Positions 29,609 through 42,400 of a stretch of 64,000 nucleotides of DNA are shown here, one piece after another. A model generated the notes under the pieces. That model was given only the letters and a program-made list of their open reading frames with translations. It was not told the origin of the DNA and did no database searches. Each line of letters opens with the position of its first letter. Position 1 is the first letter of the stretch. The stretch spans positions 1,023,501 to 1,087,500 of the forward strand of contig OZ037765.1 of assembly GCA_964035545.1 (NCBI GenBank), read 5' to 3'. The translations under genes and the position numbers were made by a program. Source of the DNA: Bugula neritina. Its lineage: Eukaryota; Bryozoa; Gymnolaemata; Cheilostomatida; Bugulidae.

Positions 29609-31885
29609 TTAGTGGTTACATTTTCCCAAACAGAGATCAAAGAGCCCGAACTGTTCACAGTTTGTTTCACTATCTTGTGGGCGACTGGGTATACTGGGAA
29701 TCATGATACTCATACACCCTTCTGGCTGGACTAATGAAGTGCATGGTGGTTCAATTGTCCTGCGTTTGACCCTTGTCAATTTTTCACAAGTCACTCTCTC
29801 GTCTTCTTTGTAATTTTTGCTAGCATCATGAAATATCTCCTCAAGAGGTTGGCTAGAACCAGCATGCTGAATACTCCAAGCCAGGTTGACTAAAAAACCA
29901 TTTTTTTCTTCTTTATAGCGTCCTTTGCCTTCTTCACAGGACATCATGAGCTTTACGTCTTTATACTTTTTTATCATATCATTAAGATCTGCTCTTGGAA
30001 GATGTTCATAGCATTTTTGACAAGCTTCTATAGCTATTATCTACAAGCAAAACATGTACACCTGATCATTGTATGGAAATAATATGTGTATTCTACACAT
30101 TGTACACAAAAGAAAATAAATAAGAGAAGTCTGTAATCTGATAACTGACTGTAATTTCTGAAAACATGACTTTTCAATTTCTAGAATTTTTAGGTGAGCA
30201 AGATAGTTATGCTAGTTATCATACGTAGAATAAAGAAATTCTAAGTACTTGAGTAAACAATGGCCAGTTTGTGATTACACGCTGTTGTACATCTACAGCA
30301 CTTTCATTTTGAATATGAGCTCTAAATTCATGATTGGGAACTCAAGCTAAATAAAAAGTTGTAGATATTACCAGCTGAGTCAACTTATTATGCAATAATT
30401 TTTTTTTCTGTGTTGTTTGCTTATATGTTCAGCTATTTTGTTACCACAAAAAAAGTTTACTTTAGACTATCATAAACCCAGCACTTTATGTGCTTAGAAC
30501 AATTGGGGTATAACAAAGCCTAAGCAGGTGCACATGATATTAACTGTTCTACTTATTATACACTCCATGTTCAACTATACTATCACTATCAACTGTTAAC
30601 TGCTATTATAGTCACAACTGAAGCTATAACCCACTGCTATATGACTACAACTACAACAGTAGAATCACAACTATTGCTACTAACTATTACTAATATATCT
30701 TCAGCACTGATACTGTTGGCATGGCACTGTTATACTAGCAACTATTATTTTACATACTATTACTATATAAATGTTACAAACCTTGGGTATACCTTGTAGA
30801 TGCTGATAGTCTTTAAGAATTATAAGTAGCTCTTCTATTTTCATATAATTGTTGTTATGTAAATCTACATAGTTTCCATGAAGTAAATATCCATATACTC
30901 CATGACAAAAAATAGACACGATCAAGAGAGAGCAGTGTTCTATGTTATCTAGTTCATCTCTAAATGTTTGTTTGAACTGTGGAAATACAGCGGAAGAATG
31001 TAAACGTGAAATCTTGAGTTGTATTGATTTCACCTCAACTCCCACTGCTTCTAATGCTGTGGTCATTTCATTGGCAGCTCGTTTCTCTTGTTTGGGAAAA
31101 CTGAGACCATTACCAGAAGAGCTCCCTGTGACACCTTCTAAGAATCCCGAAATAACAATACCATACATTTTAGCAAATCTTATTCCCTCACTAGGACGAG
31201 GGATTATATAAAAAAAATTGGAACATGGTTCAACAATCCTCATCATTTTTTGTGTCATGGGTGTTTTGCAGAACTCTTTCACGTTATCTTCTTTATCAAG
31301 ATAGCCTAGCAAGGAAGGGCTCACACCAAGCGCAGGACGCAAAAGTGGCTCCATAATGTCAACACAATCATTTTTGGCAATAATGTTAAAACGAGGCTCA
31401 TCTGCATTAGCTCTAGGATCAAAGAACTCATGGAACAACTCTACGGCGTTGCTTTCTATAAATCGCTTGACTGAATTGTGTTTGCATTGTCGTAGGTTCC
31501 AAAGAAACCACAACTCAGCACTCAACACAATCAACTTCCATACCTCCTGGTCATTCTTATTTATAGGTTTTAATCCATCAGATGCATTACCGCTCTCTTC
31601 CATCAGTTTATTTAGTTCCCATTCGACTGAACTATAAATTTCTGGTAATGACCATCTTTCTCTTTCATCTTCCGATTGCCTTTCAGCATTTTTATACAAT
31701 TCAAAAAGATAGTCCGGAATAGAAACGATATCCTTAGCAACTATTGGAAGGTTTTTCAGAAAGTCAACATCTGTTTTTTCTATCATAGTGTTTAGTTTTG
31801 CCATAGAAGATGTTTTACTTCGCCGCAGAAATGTTTTGAATTTCTTAAACAATTTCTTCACTTCTCCTTCTGTTAGTTCAGCCAT
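29609..31885 (-). CDS. Caspase-like protease A, atypical active site
   Basis: Two exons on the minus strand: 30782-31885 (ATG, 368 codons) and 29609-30040 (143 codons and stop), joined in phase 0; 511 residues. Residues 1-~240 are helical and charged and match no domain I recognise, though paralogue B shares them (SIPDYLF, SLPEIYSSVE, HEFFDPRA). From ~243 (FAKMYGIVISGF) comes a caspase p20-like fold: strand 1, a helix, CSLLIVSIFCHG with candidate catalytic His328, then GIPK and IIAIEACQKC with candidate nucleophile Cys375. A p10-like part follows (VKLMMSCEEG, NGFLVNLA). Classical caspases have SHG and QACRG; here CHG and EACQK, and no SWR-type p10 arginine is visible, so Asp specificity is doubtful. 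Its C-terminus is about 13 residues longer than that of B. CCAAT boxes lie 250-290 bp upstream. Confidence 0.85.
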
Positions 31886-32016
31886 ATTCTAGTTTTGTAG
31901 TCTTAGAATGATATACTCAGTTAGATAGTGACACCTGTAGGTATATTAATTATTCATTGTTACAGGTAAAAAGCTTTAAATCACTACAACTCATGAGTTA
32001 AGCAGTATATCTATTA
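31886..32016 (-). promoter_or_regulatory. 5' flank of caspase-like A, conserved with paralogue B
   Basis: About 130 bp upstream of the ATG is over 90% identical by eye to the flank of gene B at 60268-60398, including GTGTCACTATCTAACTGAGT and AGACTACAAAACTAGAATAT. It likely covers the 5' UTR and core promoter. A pyrimidine-poor ACAG inside could be a UTR splice acceptor. Confidence 0.6.
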
Positions 32017-33743
32017 TCCTATACCACTATAAAAGTCGTAGAGAACTTCGGGTCAATCAGTGGTAATGGGATTTGTATTACATTATATAGATTTCGTCAA
32101 CGATCCTAGCCTAATGAGGCGCAATTGAAATAAGTAATTGATTGGCTGGAGGTACAACCAGTTCAACTTCATTGGTTAGGCAACGATCGTAACAACTAAA
32201 ACAAGTGGTGGATACAGTTAGGGTTGACATTAAAACACGGCAATTTCTAGCAGTAATTTGCATTCTAAATCAATTTTTTCATGCAAAAGGTTTTAGAAGC
32301 TAGGAGTTATGAGAAAGAATAATATAATGTAATAATTTTGATTGAAAAGTTTTAACAAATGCAGGTCTGAATTTTTATTTAAATCCGCTCCTTTTAGACT
32401 TTGTTCTGAACAAAGGATATTAAATACTGTAGCTATTAGATAAGAATTTAGTCTTGTAAGTATTTTGAAAGCATAATTGTCTTCTCACTCAATTTCAGCT
32501 CATATTATAAATTTATCAATCTTCATTATAAAGACATAATTGTCTTCTCATTAAATAATAGTCTATTACAACTTTATTGCTACCATAATATAATATCATT
32601 TTGTAAAATGTTTTTATTTTCATAGCATTTTTTGCTTAGTATTATAAAATTTTATGCTGCATTGTATATAGCCTACATATGCATATAATGAGCTGCATGT
32701 AGTAGACGAAAAGAAATATCGCAATTATATAAAAGATGTAGAAATTATTTGTAGAATATAAACAAATGCAAAATAATTTAACAAACATATAACTTTACGA
32801 ACCTCAGCATTTAAATTTAGTTTGCGGCAAGAATAATTTTTTGCTTGTAAAAAATTAAGTAAAAGATACCAACAATTTTGTTTCTTGTTTTTAATGTTAT
32901 ATTTGTTAACATTGTAGATGTGCCTGTATTACACTATATTGAGTTCTGATTATTTTGGTTTAACATTGTAAATAACATATTGTGCAGTATATACAAAATG
33001 AGCACATATATAAAACATATACTCATAGTGAAAGTATAAGTTCTAATTTTTTTTGCAAATTCATGCATATACTATTTGAAATATATGCATACAACTTGGT
33101 GTTTCTGATTTGTACATGAACAATTTTATTGCTAAATGCTAAGTAATTATTTAAATTTTTCTACAACAAATTCGTCGACATGTTTTATATACCATCTTTT
33201 AGCAAACACTTGCAACACTCCTATGCAATTACATATAACTGTAGCTATAGTAAGCTGTTCATAAAATAGCAACTATTATGAGTGCTGCATTTTTACACAC
33301 ACACTCACACACGCACACACACATGAAGAAAAGCAAGCATATAGTTTACTGTCATGAGTTACTTGCAAAAATAAGTTGAAATATATGTTGAAGACTTCAT
33401 ACATTAATACAAATGGTATACTCTCAGACAGAGGAGCGACATAGTGCACATGCTCTTAGGAGTTGCATTATCACCTTCTTTCTTGGTGTCATCAAAAATA
33501 TGGCATTGAAAGAAGACAATCACTGCTTTGTGGTTTACATATTTGTATTCCTTTTAAAACGTAGTTAAAAAATATATATACATATTTTCTAACTTGAAAA
33601 AATGCTCTATGTAGCTGCTTATATTTTAAAAGAAATTTTAGGTAGCAAAAGTAAGGAATTTTTGACATATTTACTGCAGGGGTGTGATGGACAAATGGAC
33701 ATAACATGCTTGTTTTAAAGCTAAAATATGATGTAACAGAATT

Positions 33744-33883
<140 letters not shown>

Positions 33884-34116
33884 TATATACATAATGAATG
33901 TCATTTCACTATATAACAAGAAGAAATAGGCTGCTATTTTTACACTTCTGTGCAGTAATTTAAAAGCTTTGATAGCTTAACCTTCTTCATCTGGATAACA
34001 AATTTTAGCGTGGGGTGTGGGTTAATAAAAATGTAATCACAAGAACATGTACATAACTTAATTTCTCCATTATTGCACCAACTATCAATATTTACTTAAT
34101 AACTAAACCCTATATT

Positions 34117-34390
34117 TAGCCCAGTGTTCAGTATCTAACTAATATGTATGTACTATATACACTGTCCACCTGTTGAGTGTTATTTAAAAAGTGAAAGAAA
34201 TTCTACAACTATAGTCATATTTGACCCATCACTATTATTACACATATCAATGTGTAAAATTAGTAAAAATAATTTAGTGGAAGTATTTGACAAGAATGCA
34301 AGATTGCAAAAAATTTAGCCCACTCCGAGGATTGAACCCATACCCAATGGGTGCAAAGGAGACGCTGTTTACCACGAAGCCAATGCATCA
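34117..34390 (-). repeat. tRNA-derived SINE-like repeat, copy 1
   Basis: On the minus strand, CTTCGTGGTAAACAGCG resembles a tRNA D-arm and GGTTCAATCC (34329-34338) is a good Pol III B box, followed by a T run. The downstream tail ends TACTGAACACTGGGCTAAA, also present in the plus-strand copy at 57.6-57.84 kb. The acceptor stem does not pair well, so it is not a functional tRNA. Confidence 0.6.
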
Positions 34391-36386
34391 TCTTAGGAGG
34401 AGTGCCAATACATAAGGGATTATACTATAATGATATAAACAACAGCTAGAAAAATGAGTGGGTTATATTCCATCAGGGTGTTCACTAGCAGTGGATTGCC
34501 ATCTTGTTTTAAAATTGGCCTATGACTCTGTTGCTACTTGCAAAGGTATCTTGATTAAATAAACCAACGGTTAAAAATAAACTGTAGTTTGTATATTATT
34601 ACTAAGGCACAGCCAGCGGTCAGAGCTATGGTATATAAATATACACTGATGTACTAGGACCTAGGTAATAGATTGACAAGTCAAATTATCTTTTATAGGT
34701 AAACACACTTTGGTTTGAGAAAACATGCATGCAGCCTTAATTTTAGGTTTACGTCAGCAAATCATGAAAAGATCTAAACTAATATTAGAGGTAAATTTTA
34801 AAAATTAAATTAATTTTACTTATTTTTACAATAACAAATTTTTTGGAGAAAATAAGTTGCTTCCTTTTTGTTGCAATGATATTCAACTTGCTTGAGCTAT
34901 GGCCATCAGTGATGAAATTTGAAACCCTGATTGTTTTGAGATAACTTTGTGACTTATTATACATTTTTGCATATCTTTACCAACATATTACTTGATTCAT
35001 GATAGTTTTCACATTGCAATTTACGGCATCAGTTGAGACTTGCACTCTGACAAAATATTAACAAAGCCAAACATATGGCCACACTACAGTGAAAGCTGGT
35101 TGGTTATATTAATTGTGGCTGCACTAGTCATGGTCCTAGCAGTTGGCCTACCATGGTATTGCCAGGTGCGAGCAAGCTTACAAGCATTTATATAGCTATA
35201 GCTAAACTGATAAGCTTACAAAACATGTTGGCTAACATTATGCAGTTCACAATAGGCATATGGAAAACAAAGATGGTCAAAGGGTAATGATATTGTGGTT
35301 GACATAATATGTTAACTATAAATAGTTCACGAATGCAGTTCCATTAGGCCTACTGGATTACCACTTATTTGCACTAACAGAATGTGTTACAAACGGGCCA
35401 GCAGGCAACTAAACCGTGTAATGCACAACTTTTGACGTTATGCTATGTCATTATGCTCTGAAGTACGTTCTGTCATGGCTGAAAGTCACACTACTCTACA
35501 CTTGCAGTAGCAATTCGTTTACTACTTCCATCACCAACACTTGCATTTTTATAGGGGCCAAATTCCTGTACCAAATGGTGTGCTATTCTTTCAAAACAGA
35601 GTACTATAAATATTATTTTGCTCATAGATTTTAGCAGACAAAGAATTTATACTAAAGACTACCCTATAGAAATTCTATTTAAGAAAAAACTTCAATCCTA
35701 AAATACTACCTATTGACTTATACAGCTGAACAGAAAAAGAAGTAACCGCAGTTCGAGTATTTAGCATATCTGAGCCACAATTCAAAAATAAATAGAAGCA
35801 TAGCACATGTGCATAGTTAATATCATATTATAATAGTTCATATAGTTTGTTTGCCTTTGACAGCATATTGAATATTTCTCTACTTGGCTGTAGGTAAGCC
35901 CTGCAGTTTTTGTTTTTATCTTAATTTACAATGAAAGAATAAACTTGAAAAATGCAACCAAAAACTTATTATTGAAAAAAGGCTTTTAACTACTCTGCTA
36001 ACTATGGCTTTTAATTGTCAATAAATGACCCTTTTCATCTAACTATTGCATGGTGCTGAGACACTGATAATTATGTGTAAAAATGTGTGCAGGTGGGATT
36101 AATTAGCTGAGAAACTTTATTAACCTAAGCTCTTAAACTACAAGAGCGTTGATTAGGGGTGCATGGTAAAACGAAAGTTATTTCACTGCTTTTCCTCTAT
36201 AAAACTGAAGCCTTTCCAAATATATTTTTTATTGCACCAGCTGGTACAATCTAAAAATAAAATAAAGCTGAACAATCAAATTAAAAGAATAGGCGTTTTA
36301 TATCTTAACTTGTTGAAATGGTGCAGTAAAATTTGTTTGTTGCCTTTTAGGTAAATATTCACCAGGGCTGACATTGACTTCTTTAT

Positions 36387-36547
36387 CACCGCGTTTCCAT
36401 GACTTCGCATAATGCGAATGAATTCTGTACGGATTATTTGCGGTTTGTGGTTTGCATTAACTTATAGTTGCGTTTCATCGGATGTAACTGTTCCCATTAG
36501 CCGAATGAAAAAATCCATTCGCATAATGCGATAATGGAAACGCAGTG
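36387..36547. mobile_element. MITE with GCGTTTCCAT inverted repeats
   Basis: The ends are inverted copies: CACCGCGTTTCCATGACTTC at left, and the reverse complement of the right end reads CACTGCGTTTCCATTATCGC. Each is followed by GCATAATGCGAATG or GCATTATGCGAATG. Degraded relatives lie at 36548-36680 and 59805-59925. Confidence 0.75.
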
Positions 36548-37157
36548 TACTTCGCTTCTATGACTGAGCATTGTGTGAATTTGTAGTTGCAGTAACTCAT
36601 CAGTTGTGGTTTCCTTCGTTATGTAATTAGTTCCATGAGGTGATGAGAAATCCATTTTGGAATGAGAATGATGAATTGCAGTGCATGTAGGCTGCAGCTT
36701 CCAATTTTCTTAAATCAACCATTAGGCTATGTGTACAAAAAAAGGCAAAATACTTTGCTGTGGCCAACAGTCTGAAAAATACCAGCTAGCACTGAATAAA
36801 GCACAATAAGTATAGCTTATTTGCAATGCAATGTTGAGTTTTAGAAAGGTCTCAAGTTAGTGTTATTTCCTCACCACTCATGTGGAAAATTAACCAATAC
36901 TCCCTATTGCTAAGATTTTGTGCTATGCATCTAATTATTAAGGTGTGAGTTTTTAGAACCAATACTAGAATATAACTCCTTGCGATTATGTGGGAGAGAG
37001 ATGACATATTTGTTGTCAGTCAATATATATTGTAGGCTTGCCTATTACAGAGCTCAAGCCTAGCTCTTTACAATAAAAAGTACAAAGGTATGAAAGAACA
37101 ATAGTATGACAACAGAACCATGCGGTATCGTAACAATCAGGATGCAAATCATCTTGA

Positions 37158-39472
37158 TTATATAGCTAGATGCTTTTCTTCTCTAACGTAGATGTTCTTG
37201 TCAATAGTGAAGCTGCACTTAAACTCAAATGGCCACTTTCTTTTAGACCTGTAAAAGCAAAATATATTTCAACAGTCAAACTAAATAAGTTGAGGCGATG
37301 GTTTCATTGAAGTGACACATAGCAACAGAGTATGCAAAACAGGGGTAGAAAAAGAAATAGGGTAAGGCTCCATCAAGAAGACTCCAACAAAATTGAAAAT
37401 GCTGATATAAAATGTGCATTTGACTGACAATGTCTTTTGGCAATAAATTATGACTGCAGACAGCCCCTAGTTCTTAGTACCTAGAGGATCAATTAGGTTT
37501 CATGGAGATGAGTTGTGCTACATAAGCAATGAGGGTAACTAGTCAATATTCTGAATGCCCATTGCTCCGAAGGTCCATTAGTCCGAAAATTAGTACACAC
37601 AGGCATCCTCAATGAGAATATCATTAATTTCACTCACAATTCAGTTTAAGTTCTAGCTATGTTATTGCTCTGTGGGTGGCATGTGTGTTGCCTACTTGCT
37701 ACATCATCTATCAACATGATTATGCGTACGGTACATTATTAATTACAGGCTTGCGAGGTGACAGGCTAATGAATAGCTTGGTGTGTACTTTGTTTATGGA
37801 GCAGCCATAATGGAATGTTGATACAGCCCTTATTGATCATAGTGTAATCTCAGGCTAAACAATCACAAATAGGCAAACAGCATGCCACCCACAGATCAAT
37901 AATATAGCAAGAACTTAAACTGAATTGTGAGTGATATTAATGATATTCTCAGTGAGGATGCCTGTGTGTACTAATTTTCGGACTAATGGACCTTCGGAGC
38001 AATGGGCCTTCGGAATATTGCTTCGTCCCCAGAAATGAAGGGATCCGAGACAGGGCGGCAGTAAATGCAGTAACTATATTTGTGGGAAAGAGAAGGCTGG
38101 AATAATATGGGCACCTATGCAGCAGAGAACAATAAAACAAGAAGGGAATCAGCTACATCAGTGTGAAACTCCAGAGAAAGAGAGCAAGACCAAAACATTT
38201 AAACATGGGGGTTAAAAATCAAAAGAGATCATAGATTAGTGCAGAACACTGCGACCTAAAAGAATACAGTGAAGAATAGGAGGATGGCAAAATTAAGTAA
38301 AACAATGAGTATGAGAGTGACACCACTTGTGAAGCTGAAGTTCTATTTCTTTTAATTAATTGGTGAAAAAATATAATAGCAACTTTTATGACAGTCTTGT
38401 AGATTGGCTGTGTGATGAGGTGACTTGAATACAGCAGCCATGAGTAAAACCTGGCTGCAAATTAAAGCAGAAGGTGAACATTTTATGTATAATATAAGAG
38501 ATATATTCAAAAATTGAAATTACCATAAAAACTGTAGTCCTTGTCTGATAGTCAAAATAAATTGGCTGCCATCCATAATTTCATCATTCATAATTTCATC
38601 TTGATTACACTGCAAAACAAAATGAAGTATTTTGTTGATCACATGTATGAGTTTGAAATGAACTATGGTAACAAATATTAACATAATATTTCCTTGCATT
38701 TAGTGCATTTTTTAGTTAAGTAACTAGTCTGAATACTTCACATTGCAGTTTAATTTTCTAAACCAAACATACATTGATGAGCCTGAACTGAACAAGTGTT
38801 AGGTCAGCTTGACTAAAATATAACCATAAATACCATCAATATAAATTAGGGGTTTGTTGATTAAAATATAGTAAAGTAACAGAGTAAAATTAAAACAACC
38901 CTGAACAATAGCGTAGTAAAAGTGTACATTCAGGACTCCACACTTAAGGAGTATAGGAGGATGACAAAAATCAAGTTCAACCATATGAAAAACTAGGAAA
39001 CATACTGACATCATGTCCAAATATTCTTCCAACTGTCAAACATTTTAAACACTTAAGAAGAAAAATACCTCAAAATTGTGTGCATTATTTTTAGGTCTTC
39101 AAAGTTAATGCTTGTTCATGAAGATAAAGAAAAAAAACTGAGAAACTGATTATTCATGTAAAAGTAAATGTAATAATTTGACTATGTTCTGTAGTAAAAA
39201 AATTATGATGACTTCTTTTTCTAATATGTGTAAAGAGATAATATACTAGGTAAGCAATGCAGGGCTTTTTAATCTTTTAAATTTGTGCTCAAAGTATATT
39301 ATATTACCACTAAGCCTTAAGATATGCAATTTATTTTTAGATCATCTGTTATCATAATAGACTTTTAATTTTGTACAAATGATTTACCTGGACAAGCAAA
39401 ACAAAGTCTTTCCATTACATCTTCTATGTCAGCATTTTTCAGCTTCACCACAACAGCCATCGAGTAGTTCAT
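37158..39472 (-). CDS. Candidate three-exon gene encoding about 83 residues, unrecognised
   Basis: Proposed minus-strand exons: 39388-39472 (from ATG), 38524-38599 and 37158-37248 (to TAA). Donors are GTAAATC and GTAATTT; acceptors are ATCAAG (weak) and TTTTACAG (good). Phases 1 and 2 join so that every exon is open, and the predicted peptide looks protein-like: MAVVVKLKNADIEDVMERLC, DGSQFILTIRQGLQFLW, KWPFEFKCSFTIDKNIYVRE. I do not recognise the family. The middle acceptor is poor, and a foldback element (37533-38030) lies in the second intron. An upstream exon may exist near 41.0 kb, but its phase does not fit coding continuity. Could be chance. Confidence 0.33.
37533..38030. mobile_element. 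Foldback transposon with ~145-bp inverted arms
   Basis: Left arm from about 37544 and right arm to about 38020 are inverted copies with over 90% identity for ~145 bp, sharing CAATATTC, GCCCATTGCTCCGAAGGTCC and AGTACACACAGGCATCCTCA. The internal ~190 bp has no open frame. It is non-autonomous; target duplications are not clear. Confidence 0.85.
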
Positions 39473-42400
39473 TTTAAACTAAAAAGAAATAATTAATTTA
39501 GGAAATACAATGATTGCCTATGTAAAAAGTGACAATGTATGCACGTATGGCATCTGAAGCCACATTTAACTAACTATTCAACTTGCTAATATCATTTTTA
39601 AATAAGTTTTTGAAAATGGAATTAAGACAGTTATGAAAAAAAATTGATAACAATAAGAATATATGTTGAATTAAGTAATCATAGGTAGCAACTATAATAA
39701 TCATAGTGAAAGAAATAATTTCGAAGGGTGATGAAGTAATTCAACAGAATAAAAACTATGATGCGACTTTTAATTGTCACAATAAGAACTTTGGACAAAA
39801 AAAAACTTTGCAGGCTTTGAGTTATATATAAATAAAACCCTTTAGAATTTTTTGAAAAATAGTCTTACGAGACATAATAATACATAGTTAAGTTTTAGAT
39901 TTTTACAACACACTATGACTCATAATTAGTTAATAAAATATTCTTTTGTAACTGCATAGTGCATATAACATCTATTTGAATCAATTTGATGGAGTTTGTG
40001 AAATTTCTTGTTTGAAAATTACAAAAACTGGCGGCATGTTCGAGTTGTTGAAAATAGCAAAAAACAAGTAGTAAACAAAGTTAAATAACATTTGCAAAAC
40101 CTTATACAATGTGCTGTTAAATGCTTGGACAGATACTATCTTGAATAAGATTAATGCAAGCTTAAAAAAACTTTAAAGTTGAAAGGCATATATTTTGTTA
40201 CCATCATAATTCATATGCTGTGTAATCAAGCCACATCTTGAGATATAAATATTTTTCTGCTCCGTGGTCTCTTCCGTACTTAGACCTATGCCTTGCCACA
40301 CTCTACCACTGCACTTAGCCTTCAATCATAAATCACGATGACATGCAGTGTAAATGTTGCAGCTGTGGCCTGGTGAATAAGGATATTTTCCAACCACAAT
40401 TTTTAACAAAACAAAACAAGTTCTCACCTAAAAAACTAGAAATCAACTATAAAGAAAAATAATTGATTTTTAGTTTGATTATATGGTTTAAACCTGCATT
40501 TGCATAGGGGTAGTTGAAGTCTAAACATTCACCAGATTCGCATACATTATTTTCAATATTTCATGTTACCTAAAACTAAAATATATTCAATACTAAAACA
40601 TCTATTAAAGTGTAGTAACTGACATGTTCAAATGTGTGCCTTAGCGAACATCACACTCAAAAAGTAATTGTGAGAGGAAACAAGCTTTGCTTCCATTTTA
40701 GAAGTCAAGAGAAGTACCGTCACCTTACATTGGTAGCAACAGATTGTGTACCAAGAAATTGTTTCTAAAACTCCACAAAAATATAATTAAAACGTTGAAG
40801 ATTCTACAGGCAAAAAGTTCTGAATAGATTTTTATAAGCAGAGGACAAATTAAATTTTGCAAATAATTTCAAGCACAAATAGTCACTAAACAAACTTTAT
40901 ATGCATATAAATAAAAGCCAGCAATACATTAATTAACTTACTTGCATTATATAAGGATAAGCACAGATCTCCCTCTCTCCATATCCAATGCCTTACATAT
41001 AAGTGCCTGAAACCGTCTTTGCAGCTTTCCATTCAATTCCTCCACAGTGGTCACCAACTGAAATATTCTGAAAAATTAAATAATAATTTAACGTACCCAT
41101 ACAATTCTTACTTGTTTGCTCATATTGAAAACAAAAAAGATGAAAAAATAAAACAAGACATGTGACCATCGAACAATAGTTGGTAAATTGTATTGTATTG
41201 TAAATCATACGCAATCAAATTGAGAGCCTCAAACAGCCCTCTAAAAAAGTTGGTTATGCTCAACCATGCCGCGTATTTTTGATGTCATATGGGAGAACCC
41301 CACTTCATATATGTGATTAGTTTAAAGAAGAATTACAAGAAAACAGCATTTGAAAGCTTTCTTATCAGTTTGCTACTATAACCGCATCGGTTTTAAAGAG
41401 TTTTTTGCATTGCCCATTAATGAAATTATAAACGGTAACCGTCACAGATCATATCCAGAGTTTCTACCATTTGTTTATGCCAGTTCATTCTGATTTTTTG
41501 ATTGATTTTTATCCTCAATCTTTCATAATTTTTTTTCAACTTGCAAAAGTGGTAAAACAATTTATATTATAGGATAAATGGTACTGGTTCAACTTTTTCA
41601 CAGAGCGATTCAATCTGCCCCCTACAGAGGCACGTTGTAAAAAAAAATTAGTAAAAAAATGGGCTCTATGTTAGTGAGTAAAATGTTTACACATTTGATT
41701 TCAAAGGACAAAGACAGCAACATATGACTGACTTTTATGGTTATGGTCTTTGGATTGGCAAAATAATTCTCTACAAGTCATGCTAAAAAACACAATTTTT
41801 GGTTCAACTATATCCCCACCCTCGCCAATACGATATGAATTTCAATAGCCTTTCTCAGGGTTACCACTGTAATTCCAGAGAGCTATGCTTAAAAACAGAT
41901 TTATAGCAATTTTTCACAGAAATTAAAACATGTTGAGAGCATATTTAGCTTTTAATTGGTGTGTACATTGTCTTATATTACCTCATAAATACTGAGGAAA
42001 ACATGAATTACCAACAAAACCAAAAATTATCTATGGGTGTCCAAGAAATTTGAGCATGACTGCATTTGCAGAAAATTATTATAAAACAAAATTGTTTGAA
42101 CATGCAACCCACAAACAGATGAGAACTAAGATATTACATATAATTATATATTGTAATGCTGTATAAATATAGTGTGTCAGGGAATTTTCAAATAGGTATT
42201 ATGAATAAATACAAATTGATGTAGAATTTTAATAAATATGTAAGATGCACCTACTTTTCACGCAGCTTCAATCTTTATTTATTAAGTTTCAACTTTTTGC
42301 AGCATCACTTCTGACGTCATCTTCTGCCATACTCCTTTCAGTCAATGTCTCAAGTTGTGGCAAGCACAGGGAATAGCTATAGCCTATTCATCATTATCAA

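Noticed and set aside
30942-31637. Plus-strand open frames of 89 and 93 codons
   Set aside because: Antisense shadows of the caspase-like gene A exon 1.
29609-31885. Metacaspase or paracaspase proper
   Set aside because: No p20/p10 signature of those families or Ig/death domains recognised; left as caspase-like pending structural comparison.
34318-34390. Functional tRNA gene on the minus strand
   Set aside because: Same reasons; shares a non-tRNA tail with the 57.6-kb copy.
40997-41057. Coding exon upstream of the candidate gene at 37-39 kb
   Set aside because: Open with splice borders, but its exit phase does not join the exon at 39.4 kb; may be chance or UTR.
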